Source: Sabellastarte sp. h YS-2021
Taxonomy: Eukaryota > Annelida > Polychaeta > Sabellida > Sabellidae
DNA length: 64,000 nucleotides
Assembly (NCBI GenBank): GCA_964017235.1
Contig: OZ024940.1
Span: 26,479,615-26,543,614 of the forward strand
Direction of reading: 5' to 3'
Shown here: piece after piece, positions 25,701 through 37,281 of the stretch
How the letters are laid out: each line of letters opens with the position of its first letter
How positions within the stretch are numbered: position 1 is the stretch's first letter
The notes under the pieces: generated by a model
Databases searched by the model: none
What the model was told of the DNA's origin: nothing
Seen by the model: the letters and a program-made list of their open reading frames with translations, nothing else
Translations under genes and position numbers: made by a program

Positions 25701-28700
25701 TCACCACTTGAAGCATAGCATAACCACTTTCATTTTAGAGATAAACATGTGGCAATCCAGTTTTATGCAATTCTCCAATGTTTATTTTACTGTGTATGAA
25801 TAAGGATGTTAAAAAGCCAGAATCCTTTGTTTAGTTTAATTTAGTGTTGTTGACAAAAAACACTTGCATTCAACTTCTGGTTATGTAGGAAAAATAAGAA
25901 GCTCCCCAAAATTGTTTAAATTTGGTTGAACTTGAAAATGGTCTACCGTATTACAACGAATAAACGCCACCTCCCAATTAAAAGCCACACAACCCCCCTT
26001 CCACTACTTTTACAGCATATGTTCTGTTTTTGTATCCCGCAAATGCATAAAAAAGACATTTAGTAAACCCTCATTTGCATATTCATGGCATCTGACTGGA
26101 TTTTTCATATCAAATAGTGCCCCCCCCCCCCCCCCCCCCCCAAACAAAAACAAATAACACCACCAGGGCATTAATACTGTTAATTACGGTACATTTTATC
26201 AGTTTTTATCAGTACTGTTGACAGAACAAAGAACCAATATGTTCTTCAGGCTAATTCTGTGGAAAGACTTTTTATTTCTGGCACTGAAACAATAAATTAT
26301 TAATTAGAAAGACAGAAACAGTTGCTTTCCAAAGGGCATAAAAGGCTGTCTTTGATAGCTATTGTTCAGTGTACATTTCCCTTCTTCATTCAATGAAAAT
26401 AAATACACCAGATATCATTAGGGCAGGGTCGGTAACACCGGTATCTCAGTATCGAGACCAATTCACTTCAACACCGTGGTGACACTTTACAGCCAGTATT
26501 TCGAATGTCAGTATATACTATTGTGAGAAAACGTAAAGTATTAGAAACAAAACTCAAATCTGAAGGAATTATGAACTGTTATCTGATATTTTTATATATT
26601 TTAGCACTTTTATAGTGATTTCTTTCAGAACTTCAATGTTTTCTTTTCGCGAATCTTACTTCCGGTTGGTGGGCCTATTCGATTGGGGATATACTAGAAC
26701 GCAATTTCTTCTTTCGGTATCCCGGAATCGGTACGGTTTTACACTGGTGGGATACTGAAATGAAAAATCTGCTACCGACCCTGACCTAGATATCATCCTA
26801 GTTCGATTTAACACTCGACAAGTGTATGGGCTTGAGTGTCCCTTTGAATAATATATCGCGATATGGTACAAAAGGCCACTGGTAACTCCCGTATATGGAC
26901 ATGAGCAGGACTCGAACCCACAACCACAGAGGTTACAGTCAAGTGACTGTTTGCTGAACTGAATTAACCCCTAACTGCAAGACTGTGGCTCAAGGATGGC
27001 CATTTAATCAACATCCCTGGGGTGGTATTCACTAACATGGATCAGTAAAGATCAGATCAAATTTGAACAAAAATGATCACTTTTTGATCAGATTTTTGGA
27101 TCAGCTCAGATTGGTATTCATGAAACATTTGATCTGATATTTTGATCAAATTTTGGATTAACTATGATCCATGCTCTTTGATGGATTAACTTTTGGATCA
27201 AGAAAGATCAAAAATAAGTGATAGAAGATTTATTTCTCAGGGAAGATGAATATTCTAATCAGTTATTATAGAGGCAGACAGTATTTCACAACTGAATAAA
27301 CCTTTTAAAATTGTGTGAAATTCATACAAAATCAGATCAAATATTTCATCTTTTCAGTTCAAGTGATCCATGGTTTCTGAATAGCTATTGATCCCATGGC
27401 TCACTTGAAACTTTTTTCTCAAATTTGATCTGATCTTGATCTGATCTTAATCCTTGTTAGTGAATACCGCCCCTGAGGTTCTTTAGCCTGCCGCATGAGG
27501 AAGCTACTACCAGCTTTCACACTTAAGGTTCAGGCCAGATATCGACCCCAGGAACCAGAAGGTGGGATATAAGTATGAAGCAATGCAACAGAGTTAACCT
27601 TTTTCATAGTGACCACTAAACACAGGAGTTTGCTGTGAACTTACCTTTCACACAATTTATGTAGTTTTTCAATTCTTTCTGCAACTTACTGGCGACAGTC
27701 TACAAAAATACAAGAATGATATGATACTTCTCTTTCGCTGTATTAATATTTTATTCGTCTTAATATACCGGTGCCGCGCTCTGTAACGCCCATGGGCAAT
27801 GCGACCAAATATTTGCAAAAGTTGGGGATGGGCGTTTACGACAACGAAAACAAGCCGGGCGTTTCGAAGAAATAACCCGAATTTGGGGAAACTGCATTTT
27901 AGCGTCACCGACTGGAAGTAAAATATGCGGTTGGTAAACAAATCTCGATGCAATAAAATGTGACATAACTACTAAAATAAGGACAATTTTGTTGAAAATG
28001 GCTATAAATTAAACAAATTTTACCGATTATTGGGTATTTATGGAGAAAGTTTACCTCGAAACAACGTATTAGCAATTTATGAGCGATAACGTAACATTGT
28101 GGATGGGCGCTTTCAAAAGCATGAGCGATACAGAGAGCGCCTACGGTATTTACCAAGAAAGGTTCACTTATATTTCTGTTCATAAACTTTTTAAACGCAT
28201 TTCATTGATACTAAAAAATTGTGTTTTTTAAATACCTAGGACTAGAGTCTGATTTGAAGTTTAAGGCTAACACACACATAACTGATTTCAAATTTAAGGC
28301 CTGGACACATAAAACTGATTTCAAGTGATCTGGCATGCTCAAGTAATCGCCATTCTTAAACTGAAGAAAATGTGAGCAAACTTTTTCAAAATCTGAACAG
28401 AAATAAAGAAAGAGATACATTGGAAATACAGCCATAAGAATACTGGTTCTCAAAATTTTATTTGATTGTGTATGTACTTGTTAAATTTTGAATCGAATAC
28501 ATTTCCATCTTTTTGTCCTCTTTTTCTTCATTTTGCAGCTTGTTACAGGTTTATAAAGGTTTATTTCTTGAAAAAACAGCCTTTTACCATCACAAAATAA
28601 GGTTCAAATTCACAAACTGTTTCAATTAAGCCTACTTTAAGCTTTTGTCAAAACCAACTCAAGATAATTTGTCACCGTAACAAAAACACCAGAAAAGCAA

Positions 28701-31700
28701 GTTATTACATGAACAGTTTTCATACAATATACATGTATGTCTATATGTTCAGGAAGTATATAAATCCATACAACTCCACATTTCTAGGTCAGACTAATTT
28801 ACAAGGCAGAGGGACATGATAAAATGGGTCTGATAAACAAACCTCAAACTCTCAGCTATGAATAGTGGGGACAAATCACAAGTTGCAGATTTTATCATAA
28901 AGTAAATACAACATAACAAACAGAAAATGGAAAATCCCACCAGTATGATATTACAGCCTTACAAACACTGTGTGAAAAGAGATACTAGAATCGCTAAAGT
29001 ATAAAGCCATTTTTTTTCTCCAGAAAAAAAAGACAAAGCTGGGGTTTTATGTCACATTCAACAGCTTGGGTCATATATTGGGACAGGTCCTCAGCACTGG
29101 CACTTGAGGGAGTGGGAGTCGAACCCACACAGAGGTGACAGCCTGTGATCAGATGCCAAATTTGCTAACCCACTAGGCCAGTGAGGACCTTCTTCTCCCC
29201 CCCACACAGTGTAACCCTTATTTTCCAACTTTCTGTTATCTAATTCTTTCATTTTATGACCCTATTTCGATGCTGCCATATCGTTATATTTCCTACTGAC
29301 TTTAAGACTGCCACGAGTGGCAACTTCTGTATTCTAAGCCAATCATCAGTCTACTCTTGAGAGAGTACCATTTTGAATAACCTAACAACCCAATTGGCAA
29401 CTAATAGGACTAAAAAAACCAAACAGTTCAAAGAAAATTACACACAGCAGTTTTGTGTGTTGTTTTTCCAAGTGTAAAATGTCATATTTCACACCCCTGC
29501 ACATTTTTTTTTTTTTTTTTTTTTTTTTTTTGAGTACAAAGGAACTTTGTTGCCTATCAGCCGGATACCAGTGCGAGAAGGTTATAATAGTGACGGAAAA
29601 TCATCTGCAAAAAGAACCTGACCTGCTGCTGTTGGAAGTTGTGGACGTGCTCGTCGAACTGGGTGTCTGCCGTTCTGTCAGCCTTCCCAAGGCTATGTAG
29701 CACCTACAAGACACAAATAAATCCCAAAAATACTTTGAAACTCTAATAGGGCTGTAAAACCCTATTGTATTTAAAATACAATATATTCTCATTTGCAGGG
29801 GTGTTGGCACCGTTGTATGTGGACAGATTATCTGCTACAAGACATATTTGTAGAAATATTTGTATTAAACTGATATTAGAATACTGTATTTATCCGGTAT
29901 ATCCATATAAATGCACTGAGGCATAGATCGATGCAATTTTCAAAGGGGGCAGGGAGGGGGTGGACTATTTATACTCAATATCAGTGTCTGTGAGCCTTCA
30001 AAACACTCTATCACAATTCCTGGATTTCAAATTGCCAATTGTTAATTCATATATGTGGAACTATAGATTAATTCCCTAAATACTATAGCCAAAAAACTGT
30101 TCTGGGGAAAGAATACCCAACTCGTCAATTATTTACAGTTTTATCTACATGCTATCAGTACCCGTTCCTATGTACAACAATTTTATACAGCGTTCTTTCT
30201 ATAAAAAGATGGAACTGTAACTTTTGGCCCACCACAACCAGAAGATGGGCTTATAAAGCTGATATCATTAAATAATGAACAGTCCGGAGAATTCAGTACA
30301 TTTTCAGTTTTAAGACTACATTACAGTTGGTAAGTTAGCAAGGAAGTTTTATAAATACAAAGCTTGCAGTTTAATACAGAACCTGAAAACAGGCAAGTTG
30401 GATGTAAGGATTTTAAAGGCAATTACCGGTAAAATCAACTAAATACCTCATTCCTAAATGATATATATTCAAAAAATAACATCAGCGAAAAGAAATAATA
30501 AAGAAGTTGTTTTTAATTTTCACCCCCATATGCTCAACTATGGCGTTTATTTACAACACTTTATGTGACACTTGTATGGATGATTTACCTGCCAGTTATA
30601 ACATCTGATCTGCTGTTTGATGGGCCTCTCTCCGCACATAACATTGCCCATTGTTTAATGCACTTTATTACGTAAGCAACAACTCTTTTACTCTTTACCA
30701 CTATTTTATTAGTTTACTTCTCATTACTCTGTCAGTCTTTACAATGAACGCCTTTAAGGAGAATTCTGTTTTTGAAGAATGCCCCTTTCTGAGTACATGT
30801 GCTGCTACAGGTATTTTGTCATGGCGTTCACTCTGTTAACTAGAATTTTTGGATGAGTAGAAGTGTCTCTCTGGATGTCTGAGATTCAACTAAAACATGT
30901 TTAACATTACCACCAAATAAAGGCTGATATTTTATAGATCTTATCACAGCGTCTACTGAACACAGCATTAGTTCATATATCTTTCTTATTTATCCAGTTA
31001 TGCAACTTATCCGGGATTTTTTTTACAAAATAAAAAGTCACACTCTAGTTTAACCAGATTACAATATTCCAAATAAGATATTTCTATAACGCAAAAAAAA
31101 TTCCAAGAATTTTTAAAGCTATTGTTTTATATATAAACTTAAATTCTGAATCCCATAATGTTGAAATGTACATATCCAATCATCTGTAGATATTTTTGTT
31201 TTTAAAATGTGTACGACCAAATTCCTTTTACTAGAAATAAGTTCGGCGGAATTCATCTTACTTATGAAAGATTATATAACAGGTCATTACGAGGGGTATT
31301 TTCCATTAAAATCTAATCCGTTATCAGAAATTCCAGGTTAAATAAAAACATCTATCCCTCTTCCCTCAAAATTCTTTTTTAAGTTTCCACCATATAAATC
31401 CTGTGAAACTGAATATAGCTAACTAGTATTGCTACTGCCTTCACACATATGTTAACGCTTTGCAATATTGTATATTCATTAGCCCATATCCAGCCTATAG
31501 CATAAACTGACTGGCAGCATCTGATGCGACAACATTTAAGTCCAATCTTAATCTGTGTGTGGTTTTAATGACAAAAGCACATATAGATGTAAATATAGAT
31601 GTACACTGAAATATAATTATATATTATTCTGCTGACATAATTTGTTTTCAGTGGGGGGGGGGGGGATTTTTTCTGCTTTCATATGTGTATTCAAAAAGGA

Positions 31701-34700
31701 TTGGTGTCACAAACATAGGGGGTTTAAGAAGCAGCTGAATCTGGTCTTAATGTCAGACAAAGATTTTGTAGATTTAGGGTAGAACTATGAAAGTCTCCCC
31801 ACAACATCTAAAATTCACCTAAATTAAATTAAACAACGAAATCCAAAATACCATTTATTTCTGCATAAAATAAATAAATATAAAAAATACACGAACGATT
31901 TAAAATTACAGTATATGCCATATACGTGAGCTGCATAATTCTCAGTGAATATAAAAGGGACCTTTCTGTCAGTGGGAAATATTACATATTGTGGTGAATG
32001 TCAATCCTCCTTACTGTGCAGAGCTTTATCAACTGAAACGAAAGGGATGCTAATCACTAAAAGGTCAACTTTATGCATCCCTGGAGGAATAGAAGCATTA
32101 TATCAGTTAAGTTCAGTCGCATGTGAAATGTCAGTCTCGGGGAAACTGGAAACCGGGACCCCCACAGCGGTATGCAGAGATGACTGACTGGCAATGAATG
32201 CCCCCCCACCCCCACCCACTCACCCTCAAAAAAAAAATCAGTGTATTCCTCACAAATGAGTTGTGAATGAATATTACGGCTCTACTAGGGCACAGTCACA
32301 GCCCTTAAGTGGAACTCTGTTATGTTGAATTTCCTTTCAGGTATAAAAACATGGATTAGGTCCTCTGGGTGGGGGGGGGGGGTCTTAGCCGTCAAAAACA
32401 AGAGCACTTAGAGAGTGCATAACTCTGCCAGGAACCAATACCTCCAATAATGCTTACAGGTACAATAATAAAAAATCCTTTTTAAAAAGTCTTAGCTTCA
32501 ATGATCCGGATCGCCAACAAAACAAAACCAAGTTTGAGTTATTTCAGGAACAGACAAACAAATGGTTAATTTCAACCGATACAATAAAACTGAAATGTTA
32601 TTAGTTTCACTGCAATCTCAATAACCATGAATCAAGCTATATCAATCATTACAAATCAGGCCACATATATAAACCTTCCCCGAATGGGTGATGCAGACAG
32701 ATATTCAGACATATCACCTTCTCCAAATACTGCCACATGGAATTGATCCACAACATAAAAGGCCAGCTAACAAGTGAAGCAGCACACAATTCAATAACCA
32801 TAGCTAATTGCTTGGATTACAGAGGGAATATTGGGTCCAAAAATTGACCATCAGGCAATATACTGGCAATCTTGCCTGGGTAGAAGTACCAGTATTTGTG
32901 GTCCATCGATATTTGACTTGATACTGTGCAACTTCACATATTATTAACAACCCTACAATAGAGATCAGTAAAAAGTTGGGCAAACCCCCCCAAAAAAAAA
33001 AAAAACACCACAAAAATGATGTCAAATTAAATCCCTTCTTTCCTTATTTTGCAGAAACCTCATGTTGCATACCCGATTGATTAATTTTTAATTTTTATTT
33101 AATTTTTGCTTTTTTCTGTCACTTTAAACCAGTGTACAAAGTTTACTTGATACCTTTCCACCGGACCTGCTACTCAAACATGCTACAGGTCCGTACCGAG
33201 TCTGCATTGTAATTTAGGTTGTATCAACATTGAGTTTCAAAACTGACCAAGTGGCAAGTGCTACAGAGTAAATGGTTAAATGTTTAAATATACTCACTGG
33301 AAAATACTCCAAACCAAATTGTTCTGAACAAACCAGACGCTTACACCATAATCCTAACATCTTGGCTTGAGATTGCTTTTAAAGTCACAAAATAGGTATC
33401 TAACTACATGTATATCTACATGTATACAGCAAAATCAACTGTCAACTGACCTTTTATAAAGGTTAAAATTGCATAAAAGTCATTAGCAGAACATGAAATC
33501 TGAATACAATAAATCTCCAATATTACCAAGATGGTGAACAGTGAACTATGTGTGAAAAAATAGTCACAAGAACATAATGGAAGAAAACAATACATCAATT
33601 GATTCCAGGCTTTCAAAAAAGCCATCACAATGACTGGATTTAATGGGAAAAGATTGCATCTCTACCTGAAGTGAATTCGCCTGTATCCTGGTCACAGAAA
33701 AAAGGCAGCCATAACACTCAACTGAACAGGGATCTATGAATTATCCCTTGCAAACAAGACGCAAAACTGCATGCAATTATTCATAGAGAAAAAAGATAAT
33801 TTTCTTTCTTTACTTATGGGGGAAAAGTGGTGTTTACTGTCAAACCACAAAATGTCTACAAACTAAAGGCACCTCAGACAAATACTGCAAACTATTTCAT
33901 GAACAGGGAATTCAAATTTGAATTTTGAATTCATTAAGGTTTGTGACTGCTTTTAATAAATCTTACAATTGTGGCATTGGACATATTGGGGGAGTGGAGT
34001 GGTTGTTGCATTCTCTCACAACATTTTTTCCATTCGAAAACTATCTTCTCAGAAACTTTAGTGTAGTGTAGGCCTGTTGTGTACCTCTGCACTATTTTAC
34101 TCAATACTTTTATTTGCATATCCATGTATTATACAAATATACTTAAATAATATACATAACAATATACATTATATTTATTTATATTTATTTAGTAACACAG
34201 ATGGGACAGTTTGCAAATCACTGGATTCATTTTAAAAAAGAACTTTCAAAAAGATTTCTTTTTCAAGGGTGTCAATCAATTTCCAAACATTTTTTTTCCA
34301 AATTAACTACAGGCAGAATTCAATGCAGCTGTAAGTATAAAGAAATATGGTACACCTCTTCCCATAAATTTGGTTATAGACTCACACTAAGTGCTGTGCT
34401 TCTGTTTACAACCTCTTGTACTATGTACACTCTCACTATAAACATCACCTTACCTCATCTCAATCTCATGATTTCATATTTTGAGCAACACTGATTCTCT
34501 CAGTAGAAACTGATTGCAAGTCCTCAGAAATGTATCAGAGCATACACAAGGGAAAGTAAGAAATCCCCAGAATGAGAATTTTCACAGACACATAAAATGA
34601 TACAATGATCTAGGTAAAAGTATCTTGGCAAACTGGCAACCCTCTGGTAATCAACTTACAAAAGCAAGTGTCTTGAAATAAATATTTTTAATTCAGAGAA

Positions 34701-37281
34701 CAAATGTATTCAGATTATACACCCTATACTTGTAAACTAATTTATACAATGGTATTTAAATATTGAATTTATCAAATACTGGTCAAACTTTACTTGTAAA
34801 ACTTTTCCATAAACCTTGCCTAAAATATATTAAGCCAGTTACATCTGATGTCCAAGCAAATCTCCCCAATAGACAAATTATTCTAAACTTACTGAAGTCA
34901 AATTGCCCAAGTCTTTCTGAGTAATAAGTTTGATTTTCAGGCGCAGAACTGTTTGGATTTTTTTTTTAAATATCGTAACAACAATGACACCCAGAAAAAT
35001 GACACATATACCATTACTTATGGTAGATAAGAGAGGTATTTTACAGCACTTCCACTTGTTTTTGCACTCAAATATTTGAGAAAGTGACACCACTGCTAAT
35101 TCTGTGAATATTTGTGTTTTGCCTTAATGACGCATGAACAAATTGGCAATTAGCCAACTACTAAACATAAACAAATACAATTTGCCTGCATTTTTGCCAC
35201 AAAACAATCCTTGAAATGCATTCCGGTATATTTTTATATATTCTGACCCTACAGCTGAAGTATTATCTCAATATAGACTAAACCATTTATTATGTTAAAG
35301 TACTCCCAGCACTTAGAAGTTTAGGTAAACAATTGATAATTTGGTAACAACACTTTTGCCCACTCCAATCCCAAAACATCCCGATGATGTTGGATTTTAT
35401 GATCATTCTTGCAACTGCCACTTTTTTCTGTATTCTCAAACCAAAGCTTAAATTTGAAGTAAAAAAAAAAAGTCTTGGAAAACTTAGTACATGTTGATTG
35501 TATATATTTTAGGAAGTTATATTGTAAACTAATCTTAATATTTTAAGGCTGATTTGGACTGAAAACAATTGCTGTTTTTAATGCAACCATACAAGATAAG
35601 CTTCTTTTGAATGTACTGAGAAATTCACTAATCCATGTGTGACAATATATCTTACAGAATGTCTTCGGAACTGACAAGGACGGGTCATACTTCTCTTGAT
35701 TTCAAAACTGTCAGATTTTTTTTTTAAATGGTTTAGAAGGCTATTCCCTTCATTTTGCTTTATTTTAAGGATTTATAATTTGCATATTTTTCGGCAATTC
35801 ATGAGCCAATGACTATATTTTATTTTGCTTTCAAAATTCATATATTATTTCATGTAACAAAGTCAGGATTTTACTCCACCATATATTAAAAACTTTACTT
35901 TATTAAAAATGTAAAACAACATTTCAATTTAATGGTTTGCTATACATTTTTAACATATTTTAAATCAAGGTGATTATTTATTGTTTATTTAAACTGAATT
36001 ACCACAAATATATATTTAAATATGTAAAAGACATCAAGGAGAAGGGTCTTTTGTTTATGATTGGTATTTTGCAAATCAAATACAGAAGAATCCCACTCAT
36101 CAAAATCCCTTGGGAGACATCCACTTGATTCAGATATATGAGAGGTTCAGATACATGAAAAACAATTGCTTGGAGGGGTATAATTGGGCGATAATACAAT
36201 ATTTTGCAGAATATGCGTCTGTGGTAAAAGTAAGACAGTTTCCTGTAAAGATTCTACAGCAAAACGTTTACTAACCTACACAAATTACTTTTTCTAGTCC
36301 AGAACTGTTAAAGTTTTCAAACTCAACCAGATGAGAGTGTTCTTTTTCGAGATAAGTAAGTTTTGTTCCAGTTTTTAGAGGGAGAGAGAGAAACACACAC
36401 ACACACCCCCACCCCCCCACCCCCACCCCAAAAAAAAAAAAACAACAACAAAAAAAACAAAAAAAAACAGCACATTTTATTGAGAAAACATAAAGCATAT
36501 AAAAATATCAAACAAAAGATCTATTGATTGCTGTGAGCTTATAAATAAAAAATATATTCATATCTTTTAATCATCTGTTATGTTAAGTGATTCGCTTTTG
36601 ATGAACTACTTCAGGCAATAAATGACACCTTGTTAGGGTTCTAAGATTGCAATCGGCCAATCGAATAGGCCTTTTCAAGTGTTGATCAATAGAAACAATA
36701 GAAATGTGATAAATGCCACCCTAATCCATGTCATTTCATTGTATACACAGTGAAAGATCAAAGGTGAGATAACCTTAAGGGTTGCAATGTATTTTTAGGC
36801 ATTTTTGATGGTGACTTGTATGAAATTTTATAAAAAAAACATATATCGCCCACTGTTTTTGGTTTTGTAGTGTGTAAAATGTGGGGAACATTCTTTGAAG
36901 TCAGATAAGCTGGAGATTCAGTTACACAGAGGCCGGATAAGCAGGGTTCTTCTGTAATTTGTAAACCAAAACTCGTTAAAATTTAATGTTTGTAGATTTA
37001 ACATTCAAAAACTTATCCGTACAACGATTTACGTGTTGTTCTCCGTATGAATTAATATTTTCATTCCGAAATCGAACGGTTCCCATCCAAAAACTGCCAG
37101 GAGACAACACCCACTGTCTTGCTTTGTCCCACAAAAAGGCATGCTAGTTGTAAACCCGTCGTCCCATGTTGTATACCAAAGTTACAATTGTTACAGATAA
37201 ATACACTACCTTCTCCTTAGTTCTGTGCACCTTTTTATGAAATACTTTGGCAAAACCCTTGGAACTCCCTTCGTTCGCCAT
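10701..37281 (-). CDS. Amphiphysin/BIN1-family N-BAR protein, N-terminal 223 codons (partial)
   Basis: Seven minus-strand exons join in frame: 37210-37281, 29623-29703, 27645-27699, 15374-15468, 13715-13810, 12194-12301 and 10701-10862 (669 nt). All have AG acceptors and GT donors. The protein starts [14 protein letters not shown], giving a basic amphipathic helix 0. The BAR domain follows: [19 protein letters not shown] (25-43), [13 protein letters not shown] (about 83-95), [28 protein letters not shown] (about 124-143), [14 protein letters not shown], and [17 protein letters not shown] (about 186-202). These match amphiphysin/BIN1 proteins, whose BAR dimers bind and curve membranes in endocytosis and T-tubule formation. 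The last BAR residues, linker and SH3 domain are not seen, so the gene should continue past the left edge. It cannot be decided here whether the orthologue is nearer AMPH or BIN1/BIN2. The first intron is 7.5 kb and the third 12.2 kb; both carry mobile elements. Confidence 0.93.
10920..11093 (-). mobile_element. tRNA-derived SINE, family D
   Basis: On the minus strand the head is 'GTGACCTAGTGGTTAGTAAG' with B-box 'GGGTTTGAGTCCC', and the end reads 'CAATATGACCCTGGCTGTTG'. A second copy is at 29040-29191. It is intronic, 57 bp from exon 7 of the N-BAR gene. The segment between (10866-10915) is a short 'ggagaaaggagacatagga' repeat, which resumes at 11098-11140. Confidence 0.7.
11622..11941 (-). 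mobile_element. tRNA-derived SINE, family C
   Basis: On the minus strand it starts 'CACTGTGGCCTAGCGGGTAA' (A-box), has a GGGTTCAAACCC B-box, and ends 'GATATTGCGCTGAGTATAAA' plus 'tacacaataca'. Related copies: 45016-45327, 48661-48905, 55905-56075, and a tail-only piece at 40440-40503. Confidence 0.8.
12870..13090. repeat. ~83 bp direct duplication with palindromic prefix
   Basis: 'gtctgtcgccaagccatcaa' occurs at about 12922 and 13005, each followed by a similar ~60 bp stretch. The prefix 'ccagcagtcgacagtacc' resembles the left part of the piggyBac-type element at 51107, so this may be a relict of it. Confidence 0.5.
13206..13434 (+). mobile_element. MITE with GAGTAAGAAATC inverted termini, copy 1
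   Basis: 229 bp bounded by TA. The left end reads 'tagagtaagaaatctaaaat', and the right end is its reverse complement. Each terminus is ~45 bp and includes a doubled 'aa(a/t)tcgcca' word. Other copies: 16799-17027, 25359-25583, 37806-38005 and 55591-55819. No ORF. Confidence 0.88.
13971..14119. repeat. Perfect 57 bp inverted repeat
   Basis: Arms 13971-14027 and 14063-14119 are exact reverse complements, separated by 35 bp. The right arm is part of a LINE 3' end (below). It lies 160 bp upstream of N-BAR exon 5. Confidence 0.95.
14063..14306 (+). mobile_element. LINE 3' end relict
   Basis: One frame near 14116-14166 reads [16 protein letters not shown] and a stop, matching the C-terminus FRKKLKTYLFEKAYPP of the LINE at 62268-64000. 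The 3' region ends in an ATT-rich tail interrupted by the hAT-type element at 14307. Confidence 0.7.
14307..14640 (+). mobile_element. hAT-type MITE with 8 bp target duplication
   Basis: 334 bp. The ends are 'TAAGGCTGTGA' and 'TCGCAGCCTTA'. It is flanked on both sides by the 8 bp direct repeat ATTAGTAT (14299-14306 and 14641-14648), the duplication size of the hAT superfamily. It sits in the tail of the LINE relict, so it is the younger insertion. Confidence 0.85.
14649..15373. other. Intron of the N-BAR gene
   Basis: Nothing recognised besides simple AT-rich sequence. Confidence 0.4.
16109..16341 (-). mobile_element. tRNA-derived SINE, family A
   Basis: Full-length copy in the third intron of the N-BAR gene. 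Head with A-box 'GTGGCAGAGTGGTAATAC' and B-box 'GGTTCGATTCCC', ending in AAATAAATAAA on the minus strand. Confidence 0.85.
16799..17027 (+). mobile_element. MITE with GAGTAAGAAATC termini, copy 2
   Basis: Same 229 bp structure and TA boundaries as 13206-13434, and very similar to it (a handful of differences by eye). Confidence 0.88.
17594..17620. repeat. Poly-C tract
   Basis: About 27 consecutive C residues. Similar tracts at 13532-13552 and 26118-26141; a G-rich run at 18264-18299. Exact lengths of such tracts are unreliable in assemblies. Confidence 0.9.
17657..18067 (+). mobile_element. Putative MITE with TTA target duplication
   Basis: The ends TGGGGCTGTTC and GAACAACCCTA are imperfect inverted repeats, flanked by TTA on both sides (17654-17656, 18068-18070). 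The 3 bp TWA duplication is what PIF/Harbinger elements make; the assignment is tentative. Confidence 0.55.
18334..21613. repeat. 3280 bp tandem duplication, unit 1
   Basis: It starts at 'aaggatgggaactaggc' (18334), and the same sequence restarts at 21614 after 'gccataagttctt'. Unit 2 ends at the same 'gccataagttctt' (24893), so the unit is exactly 3280 bp. All ORFs and all lines I compared are the same in both units. It contains 360 bp of unrelated flank (18334-18693) plus the first ~2.9 kb of the non-coding element. Confidence 0.93.
18694..25102 (+). mobile_element. Non-coding element with ~350 bp subrepeats, copies 2 and 3
   Basis: The left end 'TGTATCCCCAGACG' (18694-18707, repeated at 21974-21987) resembles the reverse complement of the right end 'CGTCTGGGGATATA' (25089-25102), giving 12 bp inverted termini. 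Before the right end there is a GCN/CGG run (25022-25057) and a hairpin 'tatatcccc...ggggatata' (25074-25102). The body is homologous to 1154-4243. Only the second copy retains the right end, because the tandem duplication cut the first. No transposase is encoded. Confidence 0.7.
21614..24893. repeat. 3280 bp tandem duplication, unit 2
   Basis: Apparently identical to 18334-21613. The body continues past 24893 into the element's own 3' end, matching 4075-4243 of copy 1. Confidence 0.93.
25359..25583 (+). mobile_element. MITE with GAGTAAGAAATC termini, copy 3
   Basis: Same family as 13206-13434. The left TA is lost and the right terminus is slightly worn ('ttcttcctcca'), so this is an older copy. 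Confidence 0.82.
25584..26418. other. Intronic stretch without genes
   Basis: AT-rich intron of the N-BAR gene with a poly-C tract at 26118-26141; no further feature recognised. Confidence 0.4.
26419..26788 (+). mobile_element. hAT-type MITE with 8 bp target duplication
   Basis: 370 bp. The termini 'TAGGGCAGGGTCGGTA' and 'TACCGACCCTGACCTA' are inverted repeats. The flanks are the 8 bp direct repeat GATATCAT (26411-26418 and 26789-26796). Fragments of the same family are at 4445-4590 and 47982-48092. Confidence 0.87.
26884..27600 (-). mobile_element. Degenerate SINE interrupted by a MITE
   Basis: Family C-like wording ('ctcaaggatggccattta', 'atccct' and, after the break, 'tgaggttctttagcctgcc') is split by the element at 27020-27470. 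Other parts resemble SINE heads of families A and D, so this is a worn or composite copy. Confidence 0.6.
27020..27470 (+). mobile_element. ~450 bp MITE with GGTATTCACTAACA termini
   Basis: The left end 'GGTGGTATTCACTAACATGG' and right end 'TTGTTAGTGAATACCGCC' are inverted repeats. The interior is rich in GATCAGATC/TTTGATC words. A short CCTG repeat flanks both sides. The host SINE sequence reads on continuously if the element is ignored. Confidence 0.8.
27704..29039. other. N-BAR intron 2
   Basis: AT-rich with no recognised gene. Two short GC-rich pieces contain 'ggatgggcg' (about 27827 and 28103); their origin is unclear. Confidence 0.35.
29040..29191 (-). mobile_element. tRNA-derived SINE, family D
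   Basis: Second copy of the element at 10920-11093, with B-box 'GGGTTCGACTCCC' on the minus strand and the 'ATATGACCCAAGCTGTTGAA' end. Confidence 0.7.
29704..37209. other. N-BAR intron 1, 7.5 kb
   Basis: AT-rich, with no conserved exon recognised on either strand. It contains homopolymer runs (G at about 31654, 32370), a worn SINE-like tail at about 33150-33285 that resembles 50390-50680, and a CA/C/A-rich microsatellite at 36390-36470. Minus-strand ORFs over the microsatellite are low complexity. Confidence 0.45.

Noticed and set aside
36271-36511. Minus-strand membrane-protein-like ORFs
   Set aside because: Phe/Val/Gly-rich translation of a CA/C/A-rich microsatellite.
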